In this document: piece after piece, positions 48,750-60,498 of the stretch | Layout of the letters: each line of letters begins with the position of its first letter | Position numbering within the stretch: the first letter of the stretch is position 1 | DNA from: Limnoperna fortunei | Lineage: Eukaryota; Mollusca; Bivalvia; Mytilida; Modiolidae | DNA: 64,000 bases | Direction of reading: 5' to 3' | Assembly (NCBI GenBank): GCA_944474755.1 | Contig: OX104117.1 | Coordinates: 76,050,926-76,114,925, forward strand | Notes under the pieces: model-generated | Databases searched by the model: none | Told to the model about the DNA's origin: nothing | What the model saw: the letters and a program-made list of their open reading frames with translations, nothing else | Position numbers and translations under genes: made by a program

Positions 48750-49035
48750 AACGTCTGTGGAACGTGTTACGTATTTTGTTTTAATGTTGTGACAACGTTT
48801 ACAGAACACCTTCGTCAACATGGTCAAAATCATACTTAGTCTTAATGTCGGGTGTACGTCACGATTTTCTCGGAACGTTTGGTGAATTTCTGCTAAACGT
48901 CGTAAATTGGTTGCAAAAAACGTTAAGGCGACGTTAAGAAAAACATCCATTATTTTCGTAAAAATAACGTTATATAGTAACGTTACTGCAACCAAAAACA
49001 TACATTTTAACGACGTTTATACGACGTAAAACTGT
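48750..49035. repeat. ACGT/AACGTT-dense segment
   Basis: About 13 ACGT tetramers occur in 285 bp of otherwise AT-rich DNA, mostly as AACGTT or ACGTTA/ACGTAA at irregular spacing. Probably an unusual interspersed repeat; the minus-strand ORF across it is not convincing. Confidence 0.5.
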
Positions 49036-49690
49036 TTGCTGGGTAATTAAAAACACTGTATATTTTGTTTATATAATTATTAAACTTATTTTAAACACTA
49101 ACAATTTCCAATTAAAATCAATTACAACAAAATTAAATATAATTAAAAACCATACCATATTTTGTTTATTTAATTATTAAACTAATTTTAATCAACGCTT
49201 TTTCAATTTTCACTCAAAAACAGGTCAAATAAAATTAAATATAGTATTATACTTATTATTTACTGGGGACGGATCGACCAAGAAATAGTGGAAGAATCGA
49301 CTAAGGGACGGGTCGTCTGTGGACGAATCGACTGGGAACGGAACGACCTGCTACCTATGTCATGTACAACTTTATTCACTGTGTGCAAGAAAAAGGAATC
49401 GAAGATACCAAGGTCTATTCGTCAGAGAATAAGTCAAGGTGGAGCAAAACCACAACAGACACACAAAAACAAAAGAAAAGAAAACAAAAAGTTGACCCCA
49501 CTAAAAAAAGAAATGAATTCAGGTTCTTCGGAAGTGTAAGCGACTCCTGCTCCACGCGTTTCTAACCCGTTGTATCAGTCAAGTTAAAATGATATTAAAA
49601 CTTATGCAATTTCTTGTACATTAAAATATATTGCAAAAAAAGTTACATTATCGAAATCGTCATGATTAAAATCATATTATAACACAAATA
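49036..49690. other. no firm gene; Lys-rich ORF
   Basis: Repeated ATCGAC/GGGACGG phrases at 49265-49350 (GGATCGACC, GAATCGACTAAGGGACGGG, GAATCGACTGGGAACGG) look like short diverged tandem units. A Lys-rich plus ORF (49288-49539) follows; no family is recognised. Confidence 0.35.
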
Positions 49691-50458
49691 CAGGACACAG
49701 ACAGTTGTTATAAATGGCATCTCCTCAAACTCAGTTCCGGTTACATCAGGTGTTCCTCAAGGCACTGTACTTGGACCAATATTGTTCTTGATATACATTA
49801 ATGACTTTTGCTGAATACTTACATCATAGTAAACTAAGACTCTTCGCAGATGATAGTATTATATACAAAGAAATAAAATCTGTCGAAGACTGTAAAAAAC
49901 TGTAACAAGACCTAAACGCAGCAGCTGATTGGCTCATGGCTTTCCATCCTGATAAATGCACAAAGCTAACTATCTCACAAAAAAAACCCCCAAAATTTCA
50001 TCATAATTACATACTTCACAATCATACATTAGAATAAATATCATCCGCAAAGTATTTGGGAGTAACACTACAGTCAAATTTAAAATGGAACGAACACTAT
50101 GGTAACATAACATCAAATGGAAACAAAGCTCTTGGATTTTTAAAAAGAAACCTACAAATATCAAATGCAAACATAGTCAAGAGCATACCAAGCAATAGTA
50201 CGCCCCAAGCTAGAATATACATCTGTAGCCTTTGGGACCCCTATACAAAAAAAAAAAACAACAAAACACCAACTGGAAATGGTACAAAGACAAGCAGCTC
50301 GCTATGTAGTAAATAAAAAAATAACCACAACACTAGCAGCGTTACAAACATGATCCAAACACTGCAGTGGCCTACATTAGCTGAGCGCCGCCTTAAAACT
50401 CGACTTGTCCTGTTTTATAAAGTTGTGCATTGCCTAATAGCTATACCAAATAATATCC
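49690..50458 (+). pseudogene. decayed reverse transcriptase fragment, plus strand
   Basis: Broken frames read [20 protein letters not shown], then LFADDSIIY (catalytic ADD motif), YLGVTLQSNLKWNEH, ALGFLKRNL, and FYKVVHCLIAIPNN. These are blocks of the palm and thumb of a jockey-type non-LTR RT, with several frameshifts and stops. It ends abruptly at 50458 where the opposite-strand element begins. Confidence 0.85.
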
Positions 50459-52412
50459 TCACACAATCCGACAGTAGATATTGTCTGATTTATAGTCACT
50501 ATATTGTTTAGCTCTGATGTTACGTTTCTGTCTTTCTGGAGTTAGCACAGATTCAGGTGGAATAGCTGGTACCAACCCCTCAGTCACCTTGTAGAAGAAT
50601 GTTAGTCTACTCAGGCGTCTGCGGTCCTGGAGGCTCGGTAGCTCGAGATCTTTCATCAGTCTTGTGATGCTGCCTTCCTCTCTACTGCTGTGGTCCCCAC
50701 TGATGAAGCGCACTGCTTGACGTAGGACACGTTCTATGGAGTTGATATCCTTGACATAGTAGGGGTCCCATACTATTGATGCGTACTCTAAGAGTGATCG
50801 AACTAACGAGATAAAAGCTTGTTTCCGGCAGTCCTTTGGGCAGTGCCTTAAGTTACGGCGGAGGAAACCAAGAGCGGAGTTGGCTTTTTTTACTGTTTTG
50901 GTGATATGGGCATCCCACTTGAGGTCTGAAGATATGATTGTACCAAGGTATGGGTTTTGCTGAACTTGTTGGAGTATGTTGTTATCCAGTTCGTAGAAGT
51001 GTGATGATTTGTTGTTGATACTAAGCAGATAACACTTTTTGGCGTTAAACCTCATGCCCCACTTTAGCGCCCATTGTTCAAGTGATTGCAAGTCTTTTTG
51101 AAGAGTCAGATGGTCTTGTTTGGTTTGGATTTTCCTATAAAGCAAGCAATCATCTGCAAAGAGCCTTACATGTGACTTGACTGTATCTGGAAGGTCATTA
51201 ATGTGGCAAAGAAACATAAGGGGACCTAGGACAGTCCCTTGCGGAACTCCTGATGCAACTTTGACAGAGTCTGAATGTTCACCATCAACTAGGACTCTCA
51301 TGCTTCGTTGACATAAAAACATCCCTAGCCACTTAAGTATTGGGCCGTCTATTCCAAAGGATTCCAGTTTTTTGTGAGGGACTGTATCGAAGGCTTTCGA
51401 AAAGTCTAGGATTATTACATCAGTTTGTTTTCCTTGGTCAAAGTATTGAAGTAGGTCATTCATCGTGATAAGTAGCTGAGTTTCACATGAAAAGCCAGAT
51501 CGGAAGCCATGTTGAAGTGATGTCAAAATACAGTTTTTCTCAAGATGTTTCAGTAGATGTTTACAGATAATATGTTCTAATAGTTTGCAGCTCACACATG
51601 TAAGAGATACGGGACGGTAGTTCTCTGGTAGGTGTACATTCCCTTTCTTGAATACAGGTGTGATGTTGGCGTTTAGCCAGTCAGATGGTAAGGTACTAGT
51701 GTCTATAGATGTTTGGAATATAGTTCTCATGCCAGGTGCAAGTTGTTTAGAGCAGTTTTTTAGGAGCTGGTTTGGTAAGTTGTCTGGTCCAATAGCTTTG
51801 AATGGCTTGATGTTTGATAGCAATTTCTCAACTCCTTCAGTTGTAATTTTTAGTGGTGTGAGATGGTGTCTGATGGTTTTGCTGGTTGGCTGTGTGGTGG
51901 TGTTATCTATGGTGAACACAGATTTGAATTGTTGTAGCAGAATGTCTGCTTTCTCTTTGTTGTTGTTGACTAGGTTGCCTTCTTGTTTTAGTGCCGGTAT
52001 ACCTAGTTTGTCTTGACGTCTGGATTTCACATACCGCCAAAACGGTTTAGTATTGTTCTCCTCTAACCCTTGTAAAATGGTGTTATTTATATAGTTCACC
52101 TCTGCTTTTTTGAATTCCTTCTTGCATTTATTTTGGAATGACTTAAAATCCTTCCACTGTTTAGACTTCTTGGCATGCTTGTATAATCTGGATTTACGCT
52201 TAAGCATACGACGAAGAGTGCGGTTTAACTAAGGTAAAGATTTTCTAGATGAGCAGGTTTTTGAAGGTACATACTTGTCGATAGTGTCTGAAATTGTAGA
52301 GGTTAGTGTGGACCATAGTTCGTTAATTGGTGTATTACTGTTATTGAGTGTTTCAATTGTAAGGATATATATGATGTCGGTCAAGTTGCGCTTAAGGTAA
52401 AAGAGCTGCTCT
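50459..52412 (-). mobile_element. non-LTR retrotransposon RT, minus strand, 582 codons open plus upstream part
   Basis: An open frame of 582 codons (52207-50459) holds the RT domain: FSKAFDTVPHKK (motif A), [11 protein letters not shown] (motif B), LFADDCLLY (motif C), WDAHITKTVKKANSALGFLR and a C-terminal thumb. The same frame continues upstream of ATG 52207 past an in-frame TAG at 52229-52231 to about 52410, so the annotated ATG is not the true start and the element carries a nonsense codon. The endonuclease domain is absent (5' truncation). The jockey superfamily is likely. Confidence 0.88.
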
Positions 52413-52724
52413 AATTAAAAAAATAACAAATTTAGTAGAAAATCTTAAAGAATTGGATTAGTGTTTACACACCTGAAGCAGGCCAACAATTCCGGAATAT
52501 ATCCGCAACCATTATCCGTTTACTTTGTTCAAATCGCAGAAACGTTTTTATTACGAAAATGGCAGCCTCCATGAACAGGACGAAGTGTTAACGAAAGTTA
52601 CAAAACTATTGCTTTACCGCATTAAAAGATAACGTTTAAGATAATTTTCTTATGTTACAGGTAATCCATTCAACGTTTGTGTCTGTGTGGTTGATAAGTT
52701 AATTTTTAACATGCGACTAATTTG
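52413..52724. other. no gene recognised
   Basis: Spacer between the RT element and the long inverted repeat. Confidence 0.4.
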
Positions 52725-54968
52725 GGTACATCGAGACGAAAGTGTAAAAACCCCCTGAAAGTGTAAATACCCCGTGGAATAGTGTAAAAACCCTATATAT
52801 ATGGTGAAAACCCCTCAGAAATGATAGATATTACTATATATTATGATAATAATGCAATATTTGTGAAAATATAATTATGCTTTATCGCACAGAATCGATT
52901 TTTGTAACCGCACGATACGTCCTAAGAAAACTGACATATAATTTTTATACAAAAAGACTCATTGGCATCTTTTCAGTCCTTTTTGCATGCCAAGTCACTG
53001 AAAAAAGTAGAAAACACAGCAACTGACTAGACTGATTGGTTCAAAGTACCCAAAAGCATACTAGATTCACAGACTTTACATTAAAACGGCACATTGCAAA
53101 TGATGCCTACCCATGCCAAATAATTACCTAGAGGCGAGAGGAATGAATAAACACTACATATTGATTAAAATACTGCTGTATAACCTTCTTTTAAGAAACA
53201 AAATGAATACATTTAATCTTTAGTTACAATCTTCAAGGTATGATACATGTTTCTGTCTAGCAATAAGTGCTGGTACATGAAATAGGATCATGGTTTACAT
53301 TTTTTTAATCAGTTTTTGGTCTGAAAGGTATTATTTAATACCAATAATACATTTTTATTTCATGTCACCTTGGGTTTTACCTTACTGTACTCTATAGTAG
53401 GGACGCAAAATAAAATTTTAAAAGTCTTGCAAAATTTAAATACAACACATCATTTTAAAGTGGAATTCGTGACACTTTGAAAAACAGTTTAATTTTTAAA
53501 ATATCTATTTGTATGTAAAAGAAATTTACATTTTATTCTTTTCAAAAAATTCGATCTTGACACAAAACTGTTTCCACAAAACAATTATATATAAAAAATT
53601 CTAAAATTGTAATATAAATTGAAATTAATATTTGGCTTGATTAAAATGAACTTAACCTACATAAATATTAACTCAAAATGCTTTAATAGCAAGTAGTTTG
53701 ACAAAAATATTGTCTCAATCTGTCTGCAAGATTGTCACATACAAAAGCAGTCTTTTTGTGTTTTCACATTGAAGAGTGATTTACCGTGTTTGATCATGTA
53801 TTACATGGGAGGTAACTGCGTCATGACACAATGGGGTAGGACATTTATAACACGGTGGTTTTAATTTATTTTTATTAGAAAAATCTTTTAAAAGATGTAT
53901 AAAATATTGTTCTGTAGAAGTTTCATTAATTTACTGTGCAAATAACTAACTTTAAACGATCAACACATTATGGTTTTCCCAACCTAATCACGTACACAAA
54001 CTGTAGCAGATATACGGTAAATGTGATGTAATCCCTCATGAATATTCATAAACTACATTTGATACTCTCCTATTGTTTTCCTTCCAACTGAAGGCCGTAA
54101 AGCAACACCACCCAAGCAGTGAAAAAGTTCAGTCATGCGCGAACATACTTATCGGGAGTTATCTGCACTTTGTATTTACGTCTCTACTCTATAGAATTGT
54201 TAACAGTGTTTTTTTTGCAAAAATAATCAATTTTTATGATACCATAGGCCAAAAAGTCCAATTTTACTGCAGATAATGAAACAGACTATAACTATAAAAC
54301 CTGAAGATATATTTTGCAGAAAAGATGTTTTCCTATAATGAGTTCTGGTACCCTTTCATAAAAAGTACCTGACAAGTGGGATTTGTGTATTTGACCAATT
54401 TGTAAATCTTGGTCTTACAGAGGTCATTATCCTTTTGGATGGCCTGAGCAAAAGTAACCGAACGGACGAGACATCAAAATTTTTTATTAAAAAAATCTTT
54501 CTTTCACTTAAAATTTCATATATGGGGCATTACCTATATAATGCTAAATTACATAAAAATGGAGAAAAAAGTATACCTGTCCGAGGACTTTTTTCAGGAA
54601 TTTTACCTTAAAGTTTAAGAATGGTTTTTCTACTTTCATTTCAATGTTGTGGTCACATTGTACCACATTACACACTTTAGGAAGTGCTTCCACTGTAAAG
54701 ACATTGACTGGAAAATAATATATTCTTGTTCTACAGTAATGCCATACCTTTCAAAATATCCAACTCTTAAGCAAAAGCAGTTATAAGCAAAAGCAGAAAC
54801 AAAAGAGAAATTTGGGACTATTTTTTCATCCTGCCATCTTTTGACATGCACCGGAAATTCATTACATGAATAGGATAATGACCCCTATATGACGTCTAAT
54901 TAAATAGCTAGGGGAGAGCACTCTAATTCTTTGCAATAAAAGTGCTACAAGTACTGTAAGTTGGAATT
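52725..54968. repeat. left arm of a 9.6-kb-spaced inverted repeat, with about 1.96 kb extra sequence
   Basis: 52725-52921 and 54886-54968 are the reverse complement of 62040-62320. Shared blocks are GTGTAAAAACCCC repeats, GGTGAAAACCCCTCAGAAAT, ACAGAATCGATTTTTGTAAC and TAGCTAGGGGAGAGCACTC. In this arm about 1.96 kb (52922-54885) lies between ACGTC and TATATGA, which are adjacent in the right arm. The extra sequence is AT-rich without a recognised gene. Short inverted ends GGTCATTATCCT at 54422 and AGGATAATGACC at 54872 may bound a MITE of about 470 bp. Confidence 0.75.
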
Positions 54969-55584
54969 ATATTGAAAATGTTAATACTGACAAATGATTT
55001 CAGGGTTCTCACTAGGATTTTTTTATAGTGAGTCCTGGGACTCATCACTTTTTGGAATGATGAGTCCCAATCTGTCTTGGTGAGTCCATAAAGTTGACTC
55101 GAACCAAACTACCGGTACTGCATGACGTTACCATGAGTAATACATTAAGTTTTGTTTTGTAACATTATGAACATCTTCATGTTTTATTTGATACTAAAAT
55201 CCCTGTTGAAACCCATGCATTACTACATGACAGCTTAATCTACATGTTCCCAAGATTTTAGTATCATTTTATCATGTTTATGGAAGGGAATTATGAATTA
55301 ACACCATTTATTTCTGTTGGTTATTTGAAGTCTGCATAGCTTCATCTGGGAGAAAATATTGGTTCAGTGTGATAAGAGGCAACACCTCAGTTTAAAAAAT
55401 TTGACTAATTGTATAATACATAAATTTCAAAGCGCTAAGTAGTTATCAAGTTTTTCAATAAATTTTATAATTTTTGTTTAAATTTACCAATCCAAAACTT
55501 GACAATATTTCTGCTTAACCTCATTAACAAAATAACAATAGATCATTCGATATTTAATCATTACAATAATATTTTTTAATCATT

Positions 55585-55885
55585 GCAATCAGGTCACAAG
55601 CCAAGTGTTTCACTTATAATAGTCACATTTTAAAAACATCGAAAACGATCTTTCTGCTGCAAATAGTCACATTTTAAAAACATCGACAACGATCTTTCTG
55701 CTGCAAATATTTTGCATTAAATTATAGGTTAGGTAAACCCGCAAAGATTCCAAGCTCTAGCTAGTCACTAATAGTTAATGGAAATAATTAATTTATTATT
55801 CAAATAGAAAACTTTTTAAATCAAGTTGCAAGCCAGGTGTTTCACTTAATTACCGTTTAAAAACCACGAACATCGAAAACGTGTT
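55585..55885. repeat. short direct repeats (47-bp tandem pair plus a third partial copy)
   Basis: AGTCACATTTTAAAAACATC with GAAAACGATCTTTCTGCTGC is repeated in tandem at 55619-55710. CAAGCCA(A/G)GTGTTTCACTT recurs at 55598 and 55829. Confidence 0.8.
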
Positions 55886-55908
55886 TGTTTACTTTCGACG
55901 GGCACGGT

Positions 55909-57170
55909 ATATTACCTGGAAATGGTGTGACTGGAAATACAATTTCGTTAAACAAATACCGATATCTTTAATATGGTACATACTATCTAAAAACAAATTA
56001 TACAGCAATAATCTTCAATGTTTTAGCTATAATCTGAGTGGTATAATAGTAAAAAATAATTTTATTTACTATATAAACTCGTGCCTGGAAAAAAGTCGGT
56101 CGCCGAAAAAATGTCAAAGTCGGAGTGCGAGAAAAAATTTTAATCTTCATTTTTTTACGCTTTCTCCTAACTTCTGTCAAATAAATAACATACCAAAGTC
56201 TAAGTTAGATCACAACAATTTTAAATATATAGTTGTTTGTCAATTTTGACTATGCATTCAGTTAAATATCTTGACTGGAAAAATCGTCGACACATAATTT
56301 TTGTACCGAAAATGGCGGCTATAACTGTGTAGTTGTATACTTTAGATGCAATAATACCATATAATTATTAACTTCTGTCAAAAAATGGTTTCACCAATGG
56401 TTAAGTTAGAGCATAAGGTTTTGAAAAATACAAAGGATTACGTTTGGTGTTTATGTAAACGTTATACTTCAATTTCAACATTGTTGAAACTATTTTTTGA
56501 CAGAAGTATATAATGGGATGTTTTTATTGCATTTAAAGTTAAATGCTATAAAAATAATAGCCGCCATTTTTGGTATAAAAATTGTGCATCACCGATTTTT
56601 CCAGCCACGACATTTCTCATATGGAATTACAAAAATTCGTAATCCTTTGTATTTTTCAAAACCTTATGCTCTAACTTAACCATTGGTGAAACCATTTTTG
56701 ACAGAAGTTAATTATTATATGGTATTATTGCATCTTAAGTATACAACTACACAGTTATAGCCGCCATTTTCGGTACAAAAATTATGTGTCGACGATTTTT
56801 CCAGTCAAGATATTTAATTGAATGCATCGTAAAAATTGACAAACAACTATATATTTAAAATTGTTGTGATCTAACTTAGACTTTGGTATGTTATTTATTT
56901 GACAGAAGTTAGGAGAAAGCGTAAAAAATGAAGATTAAAATTTTTTCTCGCACTCCGACTTTGACATTTTTTCGGCGACCGACTTTTTTCCAGGCACGAG
57001 TTTATATAGTAAATAAAATTATTTTTTACTATTATACCACTCAGATTATAGCTAAAACATTGAAGATTATTGCTGTATAATTTGTTTTTAGATAGTATGT
57101 ACCATATTAAAGATATCGGTATTTGTTTAACGAAATTTTATTTCCAGTTATACCATTTCCAGGTAATGTA
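55909..57170. repeat. 1.26-kb near-perfect palindrome
   Basis: The arms 55909-56442 and 56638-57170 are reverse complements with few mismatches (for example ATTACCTGGAAATGGT against ACCATTTCCAGGTAAT at the outer ends, and CAAAGGATTACG against CGTAATCCTTTG at the inner ends). The 195-bp spacer holds a diverged third copy of part of the arm (TTTTTGACAGAAGTATATAA, ATAGCCGCCATTTTTGGTAT). ORFs over the arms are not coding. Confidence 0.95.
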
Positions 57171-58020
57171 CCAAGCCCTTTCGACGCGATGTACAAGAAA
57201 GATATTATCATTATGGTTAATAAAAACTTGTTTGTTTTTTTAAATACATAATAATAAATTTCTTAAAAAATTATTTAAATCATGTCAAGATTGTTTAGAT
57301 TTTATTAATTCAGCCACTTATTATCGGTCATCGGTCACTGTCAGAGATCAAATATATTTCACCTGCTGTGCATCACAGCTAAAAATAGAATTACATCCGG
57401 TTGTAAAGCTTTAGGTAAATGACGTGCTGTTGATTTTAGGGACGCAAATGATTTGACTGCCATGCGTCCCTAGGATGCACGGAATCTAGAAATGGCGCGT
57501 CCTACACAACTTTGACGCGTCCAGGACGCGTGTACGCGTCTTAACGAGAACCCTGGTTAATGTGTGAAATTACAATAATGTCTATAATTTTATAATGAAT
57601 TTTTTAAATAGATATGTATTTCATTAAAAGCTTTGCACTCTTTGTATTACACGTACATGTAATTATATGTCTGTTGTTATTAAAAGATTTTAAATATGTC
57701 ATCCATTTTAGTAGCACATATTAGACAAAATTAGTTAAAATTACAATGAATTGATTAATTGACATTTCAGTCAATCAACACATTTGTAATTATAATTATA
57801 CAACAAATGTATATAATTAAGAGCCCCACGGAAAGTCAAGGCTATGAACATCTGGGGCTGGGTAAGGGGATTTTCTTTATTTATTCATTTAAGTCGTTTT
57901 GTTTTATAACTATAGGAGTAATAATTTTTTTCTAGAAAAGTACAAATTATTATTATTATTAGCTTGGTATTGTCTATAATATTGCAAGTAATAGTTTTTT
58001 TGTTTTTGAAGTTAAACTAC

Positions 58021-58205
58021 TAAGATATCCTGCCCAAGGCTTCGGACATCTGTCGTAGTCTGCGTAACAATAAGTTAAATATTTATTTTTTTCAAATTTA
58101 AAACTACTATGACATCCTGCACAAGGCTAGGGGCATCTGTCGTAGTCAGCGTAGAAACAAGTTAAATTTTATTTTTCAAATTTAAAACTACTAAGATACC
58201 TGCAC
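58021..58205. repeat. tandem duplication of about 85-95 bp
   Basis: AAACTACTAAGATATCCTGC...CATCTGTCGTAGTC.GCGTA recurs with CAAATTTAAAACTACTA.GA in about two and a half copies. Confidence 0.8.
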
Positions 58206-59028
58206 ACATCTCTCTTTAATGTATCGCTGTCCGCAAACTTACTAAGTGTCTCGCCCTTGAAAAAATAGAGAAATGAATACATTGAACAAAACATTGAAAT
58301 ATCACTCAGATTCTAAATCGCAATTTGTTTAGTCATCGACAGTTCGTTGATTTTCCTCTTCAGTTGACCTTTATTCCTTCCAAGGTTTAATGACAGTCAT
58401 TCATCCGTCTGTCGAAGTAAGGGTCTTTTGGTCTGGCGGCAAGTGGTTACTGAATCTCTAAGAAAAACGTTCTCTTTTCAACGGTCTTGGTCATCCACAG
58501 CGATTTCAACACCTGAAACTGTATAGGGCCGTCCGCTAGTCAGTACTGTCCAATTGAAATCAATAATCTTAGCAAATCCTTATATATTGGGTGTCCACAA
58601 TATCTCTTGTAACCTGTACTAAATTCAATAATGGTTGTGATTTCCAGTCGATGGCTCGCTCGGGGGATTCACTATTATTATTTGTCCAACTTTTGTCAAA
58701 GTAACCAATATGATCAACTGTTTTCCGATGTTAAATCAAAGTTGGTTTTAATTTGTTAATAAAATACATGTAAAATTTCGAAGATAATGTCTGTGTCCTT
58801 TGTTGACGTTGAAACATATTGGGTCATCGGCATGGATAAATCCGTCTCTACCAGAGATGTGGATCAGTATTGAGTCTCTGTCAATTACTAGTATGTCCTC
58901 CACCAGTTTCTGCATTCTTAGATGTCGAGAAAGCTGATGTAATGGCGTTGACTATAGCCATTTTCCTTGTCTGATCCAAACACTAAGTTTTGTGTATCAG
59001 TATCCAGGGACGGATTCAGAAAATCGAG
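58206..59028. other. no gene recognised
   Basis: Spacer; minus-strand translation continuing from the ORF at 59029-59298 is full of stops. Confidence 0.4.
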
Positions 59029-59313
59029 TTAGAGGGACGAAATTTTGGCGGTTCTTTTATGGTGTCCATAACGATTTACATCTGCTTTAACTTGATGCAG
59101 TAACGCGCAAGTCACACAAGTTGAAGGTGTTGTCAATTTTAAAATACTGTGTCCTGAACAACTTAAAGTCTTGATGTCTGTTAACAGGTCGTCTTTGTAA
59201 CGAATTAAACAAGGCACTTTTTCATTGTCAAGTATTATCGATTTCATTATGGAATCTTTGTCTGCAATCATTCTGTCTATTTCCTGTAAAGTCGGCAATA
59301 TTTCCTCATCTAA
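59029..59313 (-). CDS. unrecognised ORF fragment, about 95 codons
   Basis: The minus frame is open from about 59313 (YLDEEILPTLQEIDRMIADK) to a stop at 59029. It has a CVTCALL motif and KADVNRYGHHKRTAK near its end, and a composition like real protein. No acceptor or donor was clear and no family is recognised. It lies inside the long inverted-repeat interval, so it may be a remnant of a transposon or captured gene. Confidence 0.3.
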   Translation of the reverse strand, partial: LDEEILPTLQEIDRMIADKDSIMKSIILDNEKVPCLIRYKDDLLTDIKTLSCSGHSILKLTTPSTCVTCALLHQVKADVNRYGHHKRTAKISSL

Positions 59314-59446
59314 ATATATGTCCCATTTCGTTTTTACGCTTCCATTTTTACATTATTCTTTTTGTCATATACCTGTTTTCTGCTGGCAGTTCCGCTCAAT
59401 TCGTCATTTTTCACTGTCAGCCTATTGTATACATTTGGTTTAAACA

Positions 59447-59698
59447 GTGGTTAAGGTAGTTTGTCTACTTTTGATCATGTGATCTGTCAACGCTGAGATT
59501 GCAGGTTCGATTCTCACTGCAGGCAGGGTGTACTCGACTCCAATCTTAATTGACAAGGATTGCCAGTTTTCCTTCCGCAGGTCGGGGGTTTTCTCTGGGT
59601 ACTCCGGCTTCCTCCCCCAATAAAAACGGGACGCCATGATATAGCTGAAAAATTGCTGAAAGTGGCGCTAAAACACCATCAAACAAGCAAACATATTT
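59447..59698 (+). mobile_element. SINE copy, plus orientation
   Basis: Head GTGGTTAAGGTAG, B-box region GCAGGTTCGATTCTC, body TTAATTGACAAGGATTGCCA and GGTACTCC-type segments, end GCTGAAAAATTGCTGAAAGT with an AAAC/AAGC-rich tail. It is one of the two best-preserved copies. Confidence 0.9.
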
Positions 59699-60498
59699 TA
59701 TTTCTATTCATATATCTATATATTTACAAGAAAATACAGACAAGGATTCGGAAACAAGATACAAAGCTTATATAAATCTGTCATTTAGTATGAATATGCA
59801 AAAATAAATGTCTGGAGTAAATCGGACATTTCTGTCATTACAGAGGCGGGTGTTGGCATGTATTCTTTTGCTTGCTTGAAATTACAATGTGGCGCCAAAC
59901 CTGGTTTAGTTCCGCAGTATTCAGTTTTGTTAACAAACCAACAAAGTGCCTTTCTCACGGTAACGAGAATAGCAAGATATCCATTTTCAGTGAAACGAAA
60001 ACCGTCTGCCGCCTCATGGCTGGCCTGTATACATTAACAGGTTTGAAAAAGTAAACAAAATAATACTGAGAGCTTTTCCTCTTATAAATTTAGTGTACTT
60101 CGTCTAACCTTTTACTATATACATCGGCCGTACAATGACTTAGAACGTTTAAGATGTCAAATCGTTTACTGCTGCAGTCATTGCCGCCTATCTGACAGAT
60201 CAAATATCTCATCAGGCAAATGATGTAGATTATATATATCTAAGTATATAGCTGCAGCGAGGGTTACTTTATTAAAAAAAATTTAAGTATTCATTACAGA
60301 GTAAAGTTATTTCATCTTGTATTTTGCTAATTAAAATGAAACCTTCGAAATCAAGGCTAAATCTATAAAATAGCAGTTAAAAACGAAATTTTACTGGATA
60401 TTTTGATAAATTCTAATGTTCCTGCTTGTCGTCTTTATATGTTACCAAATATAGAATAAAGTAATACATTTTTGCTACAACGATGATCATATTTGTAA
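59699..60498. other. no gene recognised
   Basis: AT-rich spacer with short chance ORFs. Confidence 0.4.

Larger units (their letters stand above)
55001..57555. mobile_element. 2.55-kb non-autonomous element with CAGGGTTCTC ends (hAT-like)
   Basis: The ends are CAGGGTTCTC at 55001 and GAGAACCCTG at 57546-57555. Subterminal regions carry repeated short motifs (GAGTCC/GGACTCAT on the left, GGACGCGTC on the right), as in hAT elements. No 8-bp target duplication was found, so assignment is by terminal motif only. It encloses a 1.26-kb palindrome and no transposase. Confidence 0.5.

Noticed and set aside
51648..52016. 122-codon plus ORF
   Set aside because: Shadow of the RT gene on the minus strand.
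54636..54851. 71-codon minus ORF inside the left inverted-repeat arm
   Set aside because: No recognised motif, and the region is absent from the partner arm; likely chance or part of a small MITE.
55881..56249. 122-codon ORF in the palindrome arm
   Set aside because: The mirrored arm has the antisense equivalent; composition is AT-driven and there are no motifs.
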